A stretch of 64,000 bases of DNA, from assembly GCF_001306135.1 (NCBI RefSeq), contig NZ_LGKP01000010.1, positions 1 to 64,000 of the forward strand, given 5' to 3'. The number at the start of each line of letters is the position of its first letter. The first letter of the stretch is position 1. Shown piece after piece: positions 34,063 through 42,618 of the stretch. Position numbers and translations under genes: made by a program. The notes beneath the pieces were generated by a model that worked only from the letters and a program-made list of their open reading frames with translations, did no database searches and was not told the DNA's origin. Source of the stretch: Herpetosiphon geysericola (GTDB lineage: Bacteria; Chloroflexota; Chloroflexia; Chloroflexales; Herpetosiphonaceae).

Positions 34063-35973
34063 ATGATGAAACGCTGGATACTGTTGGTAAGTATTATCGC
34101 AAGTTTGGCACTCCCACAAGCTAGCCATGCCGCCGAACTGCAATGTTTCGAGCAAACCGGCTTTTGCACTGACGGACGGTTTTTGGAGTATTGGCGGCAA
34201 AATGGTGGCTTGGAGGTCTTTGGCTATCCGTTGACCACAATCGACCTTGTATACAATAATGATAGCAGGCAGCACTTTCTAACTCAGCAATTCGAGCGTG
34301 CCCGCTTTGAGTTTCACCCCGAATTAGCCGCGCCCTACGATATGTTACTCGGGCGGCTGGGCGATGATCTGCTGCGCTATCGCAATCTTGATAGTGCATT
34401 GTTGCCACGCGAAACTGGGCCGCAACAAGGCTGTTTGTGGTTTGAAACGACTGGCCACAATGTCTGCAATCAAGCCAATGAGCTGGGCTTTATGGCCTAT
34501 TGGCAAAATCATGGTCTCAACGATCCCAAGCTCGATAGCTTTGGTCGTTCGTTGCAATTATTTGGCTATCCATTGACCGAGCCAGCGCTCGAAACCAATG
34601 CCAATGGCGAAACCGTGCTAACCCAACATTTTGAGCGCGCGCGCTTCGAATGGCATCCCAACCAGCCCGATCAATTCAAAGTGCTGCTTGGCTTGGTGGG
34701 CAAAGAATCACAGCAATTGGTCTATGGCGAAGGTTCCAATCCTAGTCACCTGACGATGATCGATTCGCATGTATTTTTCACTGCTGACGATGGTGTGCAT
34801 GGCCAAGAGTTGTGGATAAGCGATGGCAGCGAAGTAGGCACACGCATGGTCAAAGATATTGTGGCAGGAGTCGAAGCGACGTGGCCAACTCAATTAGAGC
34901 CTGCCAATCATGGCGTATTTTTTGTTGTCACTCAGCAAACAGCAGATCAATTGTGGTTTAGCGATGGTACTGAACTAGGGACGCGGATTGTTAAAGAGTT
35001 TGAAGCCAACGCCAAACTTACCAACTTTAAAACCTTGGGCAATGGAGTTATTTTTTGGGCCGATGACGGCGTGCATGGCATCGAACCATGGTATAGCAAC
35101 GGCACTGAAGCGGGAACCTATATGCTGCGCGATCTCAACCCTGGCAGCGAAGCTTCAGCTATTTCCGATGGCTATATAAGTTATTGGATCGATTATGCCC
35201 CGATTGATGAGGGCATGGCCTTCATTGCCTACGACAGCCAAAATGGCGCCCAGATCTGGTGGACGAACGGCGAAAGGAAAGGGACACGCCTCGTCAGCCG
35301 CTTGCCTAAATCGTTTGGGCGCTTCGAGTTAGAACGCTTGGACGACTTGCATCTGATTGCAACCTCAGGCTATTTGGACTATGAGCTGGGAGTATGGAAT
35401 ATTAACCTTGCCAACGGCGATCCTCAATTTTTGGCCAGCTACCCGATGATTGCCACCACCCGCAACCCAAACCCAGTTAGCCAATTAACCGCGGTTGGCG
35501 GAATGGTGTATTACCTGAGCAAAACCCAAAATGGCGAGCTGAGTTTATGGCGCACCAATGGCGAGCCAGCCCAAACAAGCCAAATCGATCTGCAGGGCTA
35601 TCAAATTGAAAGGCTGGTAGCCTCAAGCGAGCAATTGTATTTAGCGCTGAGCACAGCTGAATTTGGGCAGGTTGGCTGGTGGTATTTTGATCCTCAAAAT
35701 ACATTAACTCAATTAACCCATTTACCGTTAAGCTTGCAGGCTACTGAGAATCGAGTGTTTGGCTGGGAATCGCTGCCTGCTGGCCTGCGGCTGCATAGCA
35801 ATAACGGACGCAATCAGCCACTGAGCTATCGTGGCTCGGTGATGGGCAAAGGCACAACCTTCCCCTATTCAACCAACGAACATTTTTTTGACCTTAGCGA
35901 TTTTCAGCATGGTAAGGAACTTTGGTATAGCGATGGCAATACGCTGCGCATGGTCAAAGATATTCGCCCATAA
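34063..35973 (+). CDS. secreted ELWxxDGT-repeat protein, paralogue 2
   Basis: A 636-residue paralogue of the preceding gene with the same plan: signal peptide ending in SHAA, two FER-RFE-HP modules (FLEYWRQNGGLEVFGYPL; TGHNVCNQ ... QHFERARFEWHPNQP), then six ELWxSDGT-type blades (ELWISDGSEVGT, QLWFSDGTELGT, EPWYSNGTEAGT, QIWWTNGERKGT, SLWRTNGE, final ELWYSDGN). The module region is nearly identical to paralogue 1 whereas the propeller has diverged, which suggests that the propeller face carries specificity. Start at 34063 or the adjacent ATG at 34066, both after GGAGG. Confidence 0.85.
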   Translation: MMKRWILLVSIIASLALPQASHAAELQCFEQTGFCTDGRFLEYWRQNGGLEVFGYPLTTIDLVYNNDSRQHFLTQQFERARFEFHPELAAPYDMLLGRLGDDLLRYRNLDSALLPRETGPQQGCLWFETTGHNVCNQANELGFMAYWQNHGLNDPKLDSFGRSLQLFGYPLTEPALETNANGETVLTQHFERARFEWHPNQPDQFKVLLGLVGKESQQLVYGEGSNPSHLTMIDSHVFFTADDGVHGQELWISDGSEVGTRMVKDIVAGVEATWPTQLEPANHGVFFVVTQQTADQLWFSDGTELGTRIVKEFEANAKLTNFKTLGNGVIFWADDGVHGIEPWYSNGTEAGTYMLRDLNPGSEASAISDGYISYWIDYAPIDEGMAFIAYDSQNGAQIWWTNGERKGTRLVSRLPKSFGRFELERLDDLHLIATSGYLDYELGVWNINLANGDPQFLASYPMIATTRNPNPVSQLTAVGGMVYYLSKTQNGELSLWRTNGEPAQTSQIDLQGYQIERLVASSEQLYLALSTAEFGQVGWWYFDPQNTLTQLTHLPLSLQATENRVFGWESLPAGLRLHSNNGRNQPLSYRGSVMGKGTTFPYSTNEHFFDLSDFQHGKELWYSDGNTLRMVKDIRP

Positions 35974-35991
35974 CGATCAGCACTTAAAAAT

Positions 35992-36025
35992 AAACTCCAC
36001 TTGGTGTTCCAAGTGGAGTTTTTGT
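35992..36025 (+). terminator. terminator of paralogue 2
   Basis: A perfect 13-bp stem AAACTCCACTTGG/CCAAGTGGAGTTT around the loop TGTT, followed by TTTG. The loop is the reverse complement of the AACA loop in the paralogue 1 terminator. Confidence 0.85.
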
Positions 36026-36096
36026 TTGCCAATCAGCCAAATTTCAGCTTAAAGCCACTTTATAAGTTGATTCACAGACGCTTGCCACATACCATT

Positions 36097-36127
36097 CATC
36101 GTACAAAACCATGCCAATCGCTATACT
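36097..36127 (+). promoter_or_regulatory. promoter shared by the three secreted paralogues, copy 3
   Basis: CATCGT (36097-36102), 19 bp, TATACT (36122-36127), about 20 bp upstream of GGAGG. Confidence 0.55.
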
Positions 36128-36157
36128 AAAACCCATAGATGTATTGGAGGAATAGTG

Positions 36158-38086
36158 ATGAAATATTGGATTATTTTGAGTTTGATCGTTGCCAGTTTGG
36201 CCTTGCCTCAAGCAAGCTACGCCGCCGAAGCGCAATGCTTTGCGCAAACTGGCTTTTGTATCGAAGGGCGTTTTTTGGAGTATTGGCAGCAAAATGGCGG
36301 CTTACCTGTCTTTGGCTATCCGTTGAGTATTGCAGAAGATGCCTACAATTACGATAGTAATGAATTTTTCCTGACTCAGCACTTTGAACGGGCGCGTTTT
36401 GAATTGCACCCTGAGTTTACAGCGCCCTACGATGTGCTACTGGGGCGGCTTGGCGATGATTTGCTGCGCTATCGCAACATTGATAGCGCCATGCTGCCGC
36501 GCGAAACTGGGCCGCAACAAGGCTGCTTGTGGTTTGAAACCACTGGTCACAATGTTTGTAATCAAGCTAATGGCTTGGGCTTTATGGCCTATTGGCAAAA
36601 TCATGGCCTGAACGACCCCAAGCTCGATAGCTTTGGCCGTTCGTTGCAATTATTTGGCTATCCGTTAACCGATGTTAAAACAGAAACCAACGCCAATGGC
36701 GATACGGTGCTGACCCAACATTTCGAGCGCGCTCGTTTTGAGTGGCATCCCAATCAGCCTGATCAATTCAAAGTGTTGCTTGGTTTGGTGGGCAAAGAAG
36801 CGCAACAGGCACAGGGTGGTGAGAGTTCGTGGCCATATGAATTAACGTTGGTCAATGACACGCTCTTCTTTACTGCTGAGGATGGGATTCATGGCCGTGA
36901 GCTATGGGCGAGTGATGGCAGCGAAAACGGCACGCGCTTAGTTAAAGATATTGAGCCTGGAGCAGAATCCAGCTGGCCGTATCAACTTGCTGCTGGCAAG
37001 CATGGCCTGTTCTTCCTACGCTATGCCAATGATAACTACGAACTATGGTTTAGCGATGGCAGCGAGGCAGGAACCCGTTTGCTAAAACAGCTTGCAGGTA
37101 GCAATACCTATATGACCAACCTAATAGCCTTGGGCGATGGAATACTCTTTTTTGCCAACGATGGCATAAGCGGAGTTGAGCCATGGTATAGCGATGGCAC
37201 AGCAGCAGGCACGCAGCTGTTGCGCGACATCAACCCTGGTGCAGGCCACTCGAACGTAGAAACCGGCTATAGCTATTTTTGGAGTGAATACACGCCTATG
37301 GCTGGAGGTATGGCCTTCTTAGCCCGCAACGAGCAGGCTGGAGCACAAGTGTGGTGGACTGATGGTAGCGAGGCTGGCACGCGCCAGATCAGCAATTTTG
37401 CTGGTGATAGCCACAACGTTTTTGAAATAGAGCCGTTGGATGCAAACCATGTGATTGTCGCTGCAAGTAATGAAGGCACATTTGGCATGTGGAATGTTAA
37501 TATCAGCACTGGCGAGCAGCATGTGCTGGCAACCTACCCTTGGATTAATGGCAGTATTCGCAACCCATTACCAGCATCACAACTGACCAAGGTGAATAAC
37601 GAAGTGTATTACCAAGTCTATACCCAAGGAGTTGGCACCAACCTATGGCGCACCAATGGTCAACCGCAACAAACCAGCCAACAAAACCTGAATGGCATGA
37701 CGCCATATCGCTTGCTGAGCGCCAATAACCAACTTTTACTTCAACTCTACAACGAGATAGAACCAACTGGTTGGTGGCGCTTCAACTCGGCTACTGGCTT
37801 AACTCAATTCACGCCACTCGACTTGATTCTAGAGGATACGGGCAATGGCTTGATTGGCTGGCACTTGTTCAACCTTGGAACTAGGGTTTATCGCAGTGAT
37901 GCCGATTATCAAGCCATGAGCTACCAAGGCTCATTGATGAGCATGAGTGGCACAACATTCGACGCAACGAAACGGGCTACAAATGCCAAACGCAGCTTCT
38001 TTACGTTGTTCGATCAACAACATGGTGGCGAAATTTGGGTTAGCGATGGCCAAGGTTTGCGCTTGGTCAAAGACATTCGGCGCTAA
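36158..38086 (+). CDS. secreted ELWxxDGT-repeat protein, paralogue 3
   Basis: A 642-residue paralogue with signal peptide ending in SYAA, two FER-RFE-HP modules and six propeller-type strands (ELWASDGSENGT, ELWFSDGSEAGT, EPWYSDGTAAGT, QVWWTDGSEAGT, NLWRTNGQ, final EIWVSDGQ...KDIRR). The start at 36158 follows GGAGG; a GTG one codon earlier is also possible. It differs from the first two in its 3' flank, which has an unrelated terminator, so it marks the edge of the duplicated array. Confidence 0.85.
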   Translation: MKYWIILSLIVASLALPQASYAAEAQCFAQTGFCIEGRFLEYWQQNGGLPVFGYPLSIAEDAYNYDSNEFFLTQHFERARFELHPEFTAPYDVLLGRLGDDLLRYRNIDSAMLPRETGPQQGCLWFETTGHNVCNQANGLGFMAYWQNHGLNDPKLDSFGRSLQLFGYPLTDVKTETNANGDTVLTQHFERARFEWHPNQPDQFKVLLGLVGKEAQQAQGGESSWPYELTLVNDTLFFTAEDGIHGRELWASDGSENGTRLVKDIEPGAESSWPYQLAAGKHGLFFLRYANDNYELWFSDGSEAGTRLLKQLAGSNTYMTNLIALGDGILFFANDGISGVEPWYSDGTAAGTQLLRDINPGAGHSNVETGYSYFWSEYTPMAGGMAFLARNEQAGAQVWWTDGSEAGTRQISNFAGDSHNVFEIEPLDANHVIVAASNEGTFGMWNVNISTGEQHVLATYPWINGSIRNPLPASQLTKVNNEVYYQVYTQGVGTNLWRTNGQPQQTSQQNLNGMTPYRLLSANNQLLLQLYNEIEPTGWWRFNSATGLTQFTPLDLILEDTGNGLIGWHLFNLGTRVYRSDADYQAMSYQGSLMSMSGTTFDATKRATNAKRSFFTLFDQQHGGEIWVSDGQGLRLVKDIRR

Positions 38087-38093
38087 TCGATGC

Positions 38094-38129
38094 AGTGGCG
38101 CAACTTTCTCAGTTGCGCCACTTTGCTTA
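38094..38129 (+). terminator. terminator of paralogue 3
   Basis: A perfect 12-bp stem AGTGGCGCAACT/AGTTGCGCCACT with a 5-nt loop, then TTGCTTATTT. It lies between two convergent genes and overlaps the 3' edge of the ATP-grasp gene. Confidence 0.75.
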
Positions 38130-39023
38130 TTTCGCCACAGCTTCAAGTTTGGCTTTGAGCTGGCTCCATAGTTCAAGCGCTTGCACTTGACTCAAGCCTG
38201 AAAACTGTCCATCGCCAACTTCAATCACAATCCAATCGCCATTGATAAGTTGGCCAATATCAACAGCAATAAATGGCGTGCCAACCCGCCGAGCAGCTTC
38301 GCAGGCTAAATTCTTGACGCTAGCAAGCTCGGCAGCATTCAGTGCAAATTCCTCACTTGGTACATCCCAATAGAAGCCATAGGCCAAAACTTGATTTTGA
38401 TATACAAAGACCCGATATTCGCGACCTAAGGGAAAGGCCTGATAATGGCTTTCAAGCATGCGCAACTGAACTAAGCGGCGCAAAATAACCCGCCCGCGCG
38501 CTTGGGCTGGTTGGCTCAAGAGTTGGGCGCTTAGGCGCTCAAGTTCGGCGCTGGTCGTTGCCACACACGCTTGCCAACCTTGCTCCTTATTCGATTTGAT
38601 TGCGCCTTTGACGAAGATCGGCCAGCCCAAGCGATCTTCTGCTGCGGCTAATTGCCCAAGCTCAGTAATGACACAACTTAATGGCGTTAGCTCGTCAAGC
38701 AAGGGGTAGAAACGATCGAATTCCATGGCAGTTTGATACTGTTCTGGGGTGTTGATGAGCCAAATATTGCGGGTTGTAGCCGCGTGATAGAGCGCAGCGT
38801 AATGCTCAGGCTTGGGAATATAACCAACCCAAATTCCGGTTTGTGGCTGCTCAAACACTGGCACATAGGCCAGCACAGCCTCAAAATCTGCCCATTGCTC
38901 AGGTTCGGGCGGTAGCGCATAAACCCGCAAGCCAAGCATGCGGGCGGTTTCAGTAATTCGGTTGAGTTCGCGCGCATTGACAGTGTGCTGTTGGACGGTT
39001 GCTTCACTCAGAACAACCAACAT
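38127..39023 (-). CDS. ATP-grasp domain protein (DUF4343-like)
   Basis: A 298-residue protein. The central part has the ATP-grasp lysine strand WPIFVKGAIKSNKEQGW, and the C-terminal part has REYRVFV, TPFIAVDIGQL and DWIVIEVGDGQFSGL, where the acidic and Asn/Gln residues bind Mg-ATP. Such enzymes ligate carboxylates to amines through acyl-phosphates. The substrate is unknown. It starts 10 bp after the GNAT gene, so the two are an operon; together they may modify the same small molecule or peptide. Confidence 0.75.
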   Translation of the reverse strand: MLVVLSEATVQQHTVNARELNRITETARMLGLRVYALPPEPEQWADFEAVLAYVPVFEQPQTGIWVGYIPKPEHYAALYHAATTRNIWLINTPEQYQTAMEFDRFYPLLDELTPLSCVITELGQLAAAEDRLGWPIFVKGAIKSNKEQGWQACVATTSAELERLSAQLLSQPAQARGRVILRRLVQLRMLESHYQAFPLGREYRVFVYQNQVLAYGFYWDVPSEEFALNAAELASVKNLACEAARRVGTPFIAVDIGQLINGDWIVIEVGDGQFSGLSQVQALELWSQLKAKLEAVAK

Positions 39024-39033
39024 CGCTGCTCCT

Positions 39034-39441
39034 TTATGCCTTCTCTAGCCATTGACCAATCACCTGCGACATACCGGTAGTTTCTTCTTCGAAGCCCAAT
39101 CGATGATAGAACGTTTGCTGATCGTCGGTAAATAAACAAACGTGTTGACCTTGCAAATCAGCCAAAATCTGCTTGACCAAACTGCTCGCAATACCTTGGC
39201 GGCGGTAATCGCTCTGCGTCCAGACATCGACGATATAGGCGTTGCATACGCCATCGGATAATGCACGCGCCTTGCCGATAATCCGTTCGCCATCGAGCGC
39301 AAAACAGACGCTATAGCTGGCAGCAAACGAACGTTGATATTGCTCTGGCGTGCGCCCATTATCAAAATTATCAGCACCAAGCTCAGTTTTTAATCTGGCC
39401 CAATCGATGGCTTCTAAATCACGCTTGTAGTAAATTGGCAT
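39034..39441 (-). CDS. GNAT family N-acetyltransferase
   Basis: A 135-residue acetyltransferase. The acetyl-CoA loop is in VDVWTQSDYRRQGIASSLVKQIL (R-x-x-G-I-A) near residue 80, followed by VCLFTDDQQTFYHRLGFEE, the usual C-terminal strand-helix. It fits the small AAC/GNA1-like GNATs that acetylate amines. The substrate is unknown. It is the first gene of the pair with the ATP-grasp gene. Confidence 0.82.
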   Translation of the reverse strand: MPIYYKRDLEAIDWARLKTELGADNFDNGRTPEQYQRSFAASYSVCFALDGERIIGKARALSDGVCNAYIVDVWTQSDYRRQGIASSLVKQILADLQGQHVCLFTDDQQTFYHRLGFEEETTGMSQVIGQWLEKA

Positions 39442-39791
39442 AGCACTCCCTCATCGAAGAACATAGAGCATAGAGCATAGAGCATAAGCGAAGTTCAGAG
39501 ATCGGTCTCGGGAACGGGGGTTGGAATTTGTGGGGCAAAAAAGGCTATAGGCTTTTGGCTATTGGGGCAATCAATCGGTGGTTCAATCTTGCAATGAGCG
39601 ATGTTTAACGCAGAGGCGCAGAGAATGTGAGGGGTCAGAGGGTAGAGATCAGAGGCTAGTGGCGGGATGATTCAAAATACTAACCCCTAAACCCTGCTAC
39701 CAGATACCCGACCCCTGATCCCTTGCCCTTCGTGCTCTTCGTGGTTTCGTTATTTGCGTCTTGGGTTTCTATGTTCTATGCTCTATGTTCT
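39442..39791. repeat. intergenic mosaic (block 3)
   Basis: No gene is seen in these 350 bases. They hold AGAGCATAG arrays (39459-39485) and their reverse complement (39768-39790), a TATAGGCTTTTGGCTATTGG phrase (about 39545), AACGCAGAGGCGCAGAG (39605-39621), GGGGTCAGAGG and GACCCCTGATCCC phrases, and CTTCGTGCTCTTCGTGG (about 39728-39750). Confidence 0.8.
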
Positions 39792-41780
39792 TTACGGATA
39801 CTGCGACCAGCCTTGGTAGAGTTGACGGCCAAGCAGGCCTAGCTGAATTTCGTAGGCACTGCCAGCCAGCTCAGGATGATGCTCGAAGCGATTACGCTCG
39901 AAATATTGCACCAAAAAGCCTTTGCCTTGGGCCTCGTCGTATTCCCAAAATGCTTCGCTGACTGGAAAACCATACAAAGCAATCCCGCCATTTTGCTCCC
40001 AATACGCTTTGAAGGGATAGCACAAACTATGGCCAGTTTCGACGAAATAACTACATTCAGCAGGTGGATTTTGGGCTGGCGGCAGGCTGCGCCAATCAAC
40101 GCCGCTACGTTCGAGCGAACGCACTCCCAACAAACTGAGTTGCACCCGAAATTCAGGCTGGTTATTGGGGTGTAATTCAAAGCGGTTACGCTCAAAATAT
40201 TGCACAATCGTTGGCATGCGGCCTGGGCCTGGCTCGGTCAATTCGTCAGTTAATGGCAAGCCAAAGCGAGCCAAACCGCCATTTTGCTCCCAATAACTCA
40301 GGAAGCCACCAAGGATTGTATGCGGGGTTTCGTCGAAACTACGGCCTTCGCCGCTGTAGCCGCCATATTCAACCCAAATTGGCATCCCACGCTGATCGGG
40401 CTGAATTTTGACCGTGCCCGTGTCGGTGTTAACAACGCGCAGCAGAGTTCCATCATACGCCCGCACTTGCACATGCTTGCAAGCGCAATTGATTTCGAGG
40501 TAAGGCGGCGATTGAGCTTCGTGAACCCACCACAAAATATCAACTGAGCGATCGCCATTGCTCCAATGTTGCCAACCAAGCCCACCATCGTAGGGCAACG
40601 CATAATTTGCTTGCCAACTCAAGCCGCCCAAATTATGGGTCAGATGATAGTAGGCGCTATAGCTCGGCTTTCGAATCCGTTGATCATCAAAATTGAGCGG
40701 GTAGGTCCGCCGCAACATGCCAAAGTGAAATTGATTTTCAGTTGGGTCGTTGATCGGGCGGGTGTAATTCACATTATCGCCAGTATCGTTGCGGAAATCG
40801 TACCAAAAAATTTTCTCAACGCCTGGGTGGGTCATCGCCAGCAGATAGAAGCGTTGCAGCCATGCAGCTTGTTCAGCTTCATCAACAATTCCATCGCTTT
40901 CTGTCGACCAACCAACCTCGGTATACCAAATTGGCTTGCTGCCAAATTGGGCTAGCAGGGCATCGATTTCGGCGGCCTGTTCGCGATAGGTCTGAGTGCG
41001 ATCGCGGCGCAATACCGGAACTTCGGGCGCATCTGGGCGGTAGGGGTGCAGGCCTAAAATATCAAACATCGGCCAAGCGCCAAGCTTATACAACCGTTGC
41101 AGATAATCGGGCGTGTCGTAGGCAAATTCGGGAATTTCGCTCCAAATATCGGCGACACCACCCAAGACAATTTTGGCCTCAGGGTCAGCGGCGCGAATTG
41201 CAGCGCTCGCAGTTTGCAGCACGCGCACAAAATCATCAACGTTGTAGAGGCCGCTTTCATAGCCCGATGGCACCAAATTTGGCTCGTTCCAAACTTCCCA
41301 ATATTTGATCTGGCCACGCTCACGGCCATAGCGGGCGACCGTTGCATACACATAATCGCCCCAATCGCTCAACCATTCTTCTGGATGCGGATTGCGGCCT
41401 TTGAACCAAGCGGGATTATAATCGAGCAAGCCCAAAACGTTGATGCCAGCTTCGGCCTGTAACTGAATTGCCCGATCATAATTGTAGAATTTTGAGCTAT
41501 CGCCATCCCAGCGAAAGGGGCCATCTGGCTCAAACTGAACCTGATCCCACCAAATTTCTTCGCGATTCCACTGAACACCAGCTTCGCGCATCAACCGAAT
41601 CATGGTCGGCATTTCATCGGCGCGCACGCGGTTGCCCAATGAGACCACCATGCCAAATGGCGTTGTTTTATCACCCCATGGAATCTCGGCAGCAGCGGCG
41701 GGAGTAGCGGGGTTGGCCAGCAAAAACGGTGTGACGACGAGCACCAGCGCCAGCACCAGAGGGAGCAAGCGTTTGTGCAT
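39792..41780 (-). CDS. secreted GH-A clan glycoside hydrolase with two FER-RFE-HP modules
   Basis: A 662-residue exported enzyme. The signal peptide (about 1-32) ends in AAAA. Residues 35-385 form a TIM-barrel of clan GH-A: the acid/base Glu is in KYWEVWNEPN (about 165) and the nucleophile Glu in PIWYTEVGWST (about 290). Family GH39 or a GH5-like branch is likely; the substrate is not readable. A beta-rich segment follows to about 480, then two modules (FLSYWEQNGGLARFGLPL ... QYFERNRFELHP and AYWEQNGGIALYGFPV ... QYFERNRFEHHP) of the type found in the ELWxxDGT proteins. The modules probably anchor or target both protein types. AAGGG lies upstream of the ATG. Confidence 0.83.
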   Translation of the reverse strand: MHKRLLPLVLALVLVVTPFLLANPATPAAAAEIPWGDKTTPFGMVVSLGNRVRADEMPTMIRLMREAGVQWNREEIWWDQVQFEPDGPFRWDGDSSKFYNYDRAIQLQAEAGINVLGLLDYNPAWFKGRNPHPEEWLSDWGDYVYATVARYGRERGQIKYWEVWNEPNLVPSGYESGLYNVDDFVRVLQTASAAIRAADPEAKIVLGGVADIWSEIPEFAYDTPDYLQRLYKLGAWPMFDILGLHPYRPDAPEVPVLRRDRTQTYREQAAEIDALLAQFGSKPIWYTEVGWSTESDGIVDEAEQAAWLQRFYLLAMTHPGVEKIFWYDFRNDTGDNVNYTRPINDPTENQFHFGMLRRTYPLNFDDQRIRKPSYSAYYHLTHNLGGLSWQANYALPYDGGLGWQHWSNGDRSVDILWWVHEAQSPPYLEINCACKHVQVRAYDGTLLRVVNTDTGTVKIQPDQRGMPIWVEYGGYSGEGRSFDETPHTILGGFLSYWEQNGGLARFGLPLTDELTEPGPGRMPTIVQYFERNRFELHPNNQPEFRVQLSLLGVRSLERSGVDWRSLPPAQNPPAECSYFVETGHSLCYPFKAYWEQNGGIALYGFPVSEAFWEYDEAQGKGFLVQYFERNRFEHHPELAGSAYEIQLGLLGRQLYQGWSQYP

Positions 41781-41869
41781 TGCAGTTTATCCCTTGTACA
41801 ATCCATTGTTCATCTCAACGTTGCGTAGTGTACCATGCTTACCTTGGTTTGCTGCTGATAAAAAGCTGA

Positions 41870-42250
41870 AAAGTTATCAAAGAACATAGAACAGAGAGCA
41901 TAGAACATAGTAGAGGTTGGGATTTTAACGCAGAGGCGCAGAGCTAACGAAGGATGAAGGATGAGGGATGAGGGATGAAACGCAAAAGGCAAAATAAGAA
42001 CATAGAACATAATTTTGATCTATGAAGGATTATGGGCTATTAGAACAATAATCAAGCTAATCTGGGCAATCTGTGGCTAAAATAAAGGATGAGGGATAAA
42101 GGGTCTAGGGTTCAGGGATCAGGCTCTTGGCTTTGGGAACAATAATCAAGCTAATCTGGGCAATCTTTGGCTAAAAAACTTAACCTTCGCGCTCTTCGCG
42201 TTCTTCGTGGTTTCCGTTCTTCGTGCTCTTCGTGTCCTTCGTGGATCAAA
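41870..42250. repeat. intergenic mosaic (block 4)
   Basis: The spacer upstream of the glycosidase has no gene. It contains AGAACATAG arrays (41880-41910, 41997-42011), AACGCAGAGGCGCAGAG (41926-41942), GAAGGATGAGGGATGA heptads (41945-41978), two near-identical copies of a stretch beginning AACAATAATCAAGCTAATC (42044 and about 42138), and a long CTTCGCG/CTTCGTG run (42184-42242). Confidence 0.8.
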
Positions 42251-42252
42251 AA

Positions 42253-42618
42253 TTACGGCTCACTATAGCCCACAACCGCCAGCTCTGCTTGCTTGGGATC
42301 ACTGCTGAAAATCAGGGTTGCGTTTTGCTCAGCATGGCCGGGCAACAGATCAAGCGTAACATTGCTTTGCTGATCATCTAAACTGCCAACTATTTCAACC
42401 GCTGCTGCTGCTTGATCGCCATCGTTGCGCACGGTTATTTCAAGATAAAACTGCTCGCCAACTTGGCGCACTTCGCCCATTGCAAGGCTAAATTGGGCTG
42501 GTTCGTCGCCTTCGGTGGCCCACAGCCAGCCAATCATGCCAACCAAACAGCTCAATAACAGAATTGAAATAATTAGCGAAACCCATTCGGCGGTTGTACG
42601 TGCTTGGCGTTTTTTCAT
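42253..42618 (-). CDS. TIGR02588 family membrane-anchored protein
   Basis: A 121-residue protein with one N-terminal membrane helix (about 12-35) and a small extracytoplasmic beta domain (about 45-121) resembling the TIGR02588 family of unknown function. Its start overlaps the stop of the next gene (ATGA), and TIGR02588 genes are usually paired with TIGR02587, as here. Function unknown. Confidence 0.75.
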   Translation of the reverse strand: MKKRQARTTAEWVSLIISILLLSCLVGMIGWLWATEGDEPAQFSLAMGEVRQVGEQFYLEITVRNDGDQAAAAVEIVGSLDDQQSNVTLDLLPGHAEQNATLIFSSDPKQAELAVVGYSEP

